From: Halobacillus litoralis
Lineage (GTDB): Bacteria > Bacillota > Bacilli > Bacillales > Halobacillaceae
Direction: 5' to 3'
NCBI RefSeq assembly: GCF_020171725.1
Contig: NZ_JAIVAJ010000006.1
Location: forward strand, 372,001-436,000
DNA length: 64,000 nt
Shown in pieces: positions 63,530 through 64,000 of this stretch (position 1 is its first letter; each line of letters opens with the position of its first letter). The notes under the pieces were generated by a model. The model did no database searches and was not told the DNA's origin. It saw nothing but the letters and a program-made list of their open reading frames with translations. A program made the translations under genes and the position numbers.

Positions 63530-63602
63530 AGCGGATGGCGATGAAGTGTATGCTGTACATGGGCACTTTGTGTACACGGAGCCACTAGTGCAACCGGCCG
63601 AC
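63530..63602 (+). ncRNA. unassigned structured leader RNA (or short leader peptide)
   Basis: A GC-richer island in AT-rich sequence immediately before a terminator. It contains GTGTA/TACAC and CACTAGTG dyads. A short frame, MKCMLYMGTLCTRSH, starts at about 63541 and ends in the same segment. It matches no riboswitch class I know. It sits upstream of a probable sensor gene, so attenuation by an RNA or leader peptide is possible. Confidence 0.3.
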
Positions 63603-63628
63603 TTTCGTAATGGGAAGTCTTTTTTTTA
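63599..63628 (+). terminator. terminator-like hairpin ahead of the last gene
   Basis: GACTTTC (about 63600-63606) pairs with GGGAAGTC (about 63612-63619), with one G-U pair, followed by T8. It stands between the leader segment and the gene at 63669, so it may act as an attenuator. Confidence 0.6.
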
Positions 63629-63668
63629 TGAGGCTTTTTCGATTAGAAGGTAAAGGACGTGTAGAAAT

Positions 63669-64000
63669 GTGAAGCTTAAGTGGAAAGTTGAATGGAATGA
63701 TCGTCATCTCCTTCATGTGTTTAGAATCGTGTCCATCGTGCTCTCTTTCGTAGTCCATATGTTCTGGGGAAGTGGCCAGAGTTCTTCCTACTTATGGCTG
63801 GCTTTTGTGTTGCTGCTAAGCGCATCGGTAATTATGATCTGGTTGTACGAAAAATCAAGTGGTGTCCCTTGGCAATTCTTCTTTTTGTTTACGATTGAAA
63901 CGATTGGAGTCAGTTATTTATTAATTGTCAGTGGGGGATTGAATAGTCTATTTATCTGGTACGGATTAAATCCTGTATTACTTGCAGCAAATGGTCTTCC
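63669..64000 (+). CDS. membrane protein, possible sensor histidine kinase N-terminus (cut by window)
   Basis: Only the first 110 residues are visible. GTG start with AAAGGA upstream. Hydrophobic helices at about 16-33, 40-57, 70-90 and 95 onwards (FIWYGLNPVLLAA) resemble the multi-helix membrane sensor part of NarL-type Bacillus histidine kinases such as YhcY/DesK relatives. The kinase domain is beyond the window, so this is tentative. Confidence 0.5.
   Translation, partial: MKLKWKVEWNDRHLLHVFRIVSIVLSFVVHMFWGSGQSSSYLWLAFVLLLSASVIMIWLYEKSSGVPWQFFFLFTIETIGVSYLLIVSGGLNSLFIWYGLNPVLLAANGL

Larger units (their letters stand above)
63173..63668. other. 496-bp intergenic region, mostly AT-rich
   Basis: Between the minus-strand TasA-like gene and the plus-strand membrane-protein gene. 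The left 350 bases are AT-rich with no recognised gene or RNA. The right part (about 63530-63632) contains a GC-richer, hairpin-forming segment and a terminator, described separately. Confidence 0.6.

Noticed and set aside
63530..63602. Cyclic-di-GMP, cobalamin or fluoride riboswitch before the last gene
   Set aside because: None of the conserved cores could be matched on either strand; left as an unassigned structured leader.

Overview
The window is a chromosomal segment of a Gram-positive, endospore-forming member of the Bacillaceae. The evidence is strong AGGAGG-type ribosome binding sites, some TTG/GTG starts, Rho-independent terminators, several spore genes (CotF-type coat proteins, an alpha/beta-type SASP, YunB, YpjP-like and YfhD-like proteins), S-box and L-box riboswitches, and gene order matching the Bacillus subtilis fad-yusI-gcvH-yusF-yusE-met and suf-yunE-yunD-yunB regions. 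Acidic lipoproteins, a glycine-betaine-type binding protein and an NhaC-family carrier fit a moderately halophilic genus such as Halobacillus; that genus guess is inference. I saw no rRNA, tRNA, insertion sequence, prophage or CRISPR.

Layout. 1-9.3 kb: a partial HD-GYP protein, a DDAH-like amidinohydrolase, an APC permease, a YqcI/YcgG protein, a LysE exporter, a CotF-like coat protein, a YpjP-like protein, and regulator/target pairs (HxlR with a glyoxalase-fold protein; PadR with a DUF4188 protein), then an SDR. 9.4-16.8 kb: a large PAS-GGDEF-EAL-PilZ protein, murB, a DUF1540 protein, ilvD behind candidate cre and CodY boxes, a GNAT and a histidine phosphatase. 16.9-25 kb: an aldo/keto reductase, an HpaB-type monooxygenase, small spore-associated proteins, a kinase-like protein, and a TrmB regulator divergent from an MFS exporter. 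25-30.4 kb: an orphan betaine-type binding lipoprotein, a MoxR/DUF58/DUF4129 operon and a VLRF1-type release-factor homologue. 30.5-32.6 kb: a tightly coupled four-gene operon with a cobalamin-binding protein and an RsbR-type STAS protein. 32.7-37.6 kb: a paired Fluc fluoride channel, a membrane GGDEF protein, CopZ, two coat proteins and proline dehydrogenase.

37.7-46 kb: the FadR-boxed fadN-fadA-fadE beta-oxidation operon, an ArsC/Spx-fold protein, gcvH, YusF-, YusE- and YusD-like genes and an unusual thioredoxin-fold protein. 45.8-49.4 kb: two SAM-I riboswitches in series ahead of metNPQ and a CMD-family gene. 50-55.2 kb: the complete sufCDSUB Fe-S assembly operon. 55.4-61.6 kb: a TauE/SafE exporter, YunD, an HD-GYP protein, YunB, and a lysine riboswitch ahead of an NhaC-family carrier. 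61.7-64 kb: two tandem TasA/camelysin-like matrix proteins, a long intergenic region with an unassigned structured leader, and the start of a membrane protein that may be a sensor kinase.

The most striking candidate for an undescribed system is 30568-32643. An N-terminal helical domain, a B12 domain with the W-x9-EH motif of cobalamin photoreceptors, and an RsbR-like STAS protein are encoded by overlapping genes. This suggests a light- or B12-sensing input to an anti-sigma/stressosome-type pathway with no DNA-binding domain.
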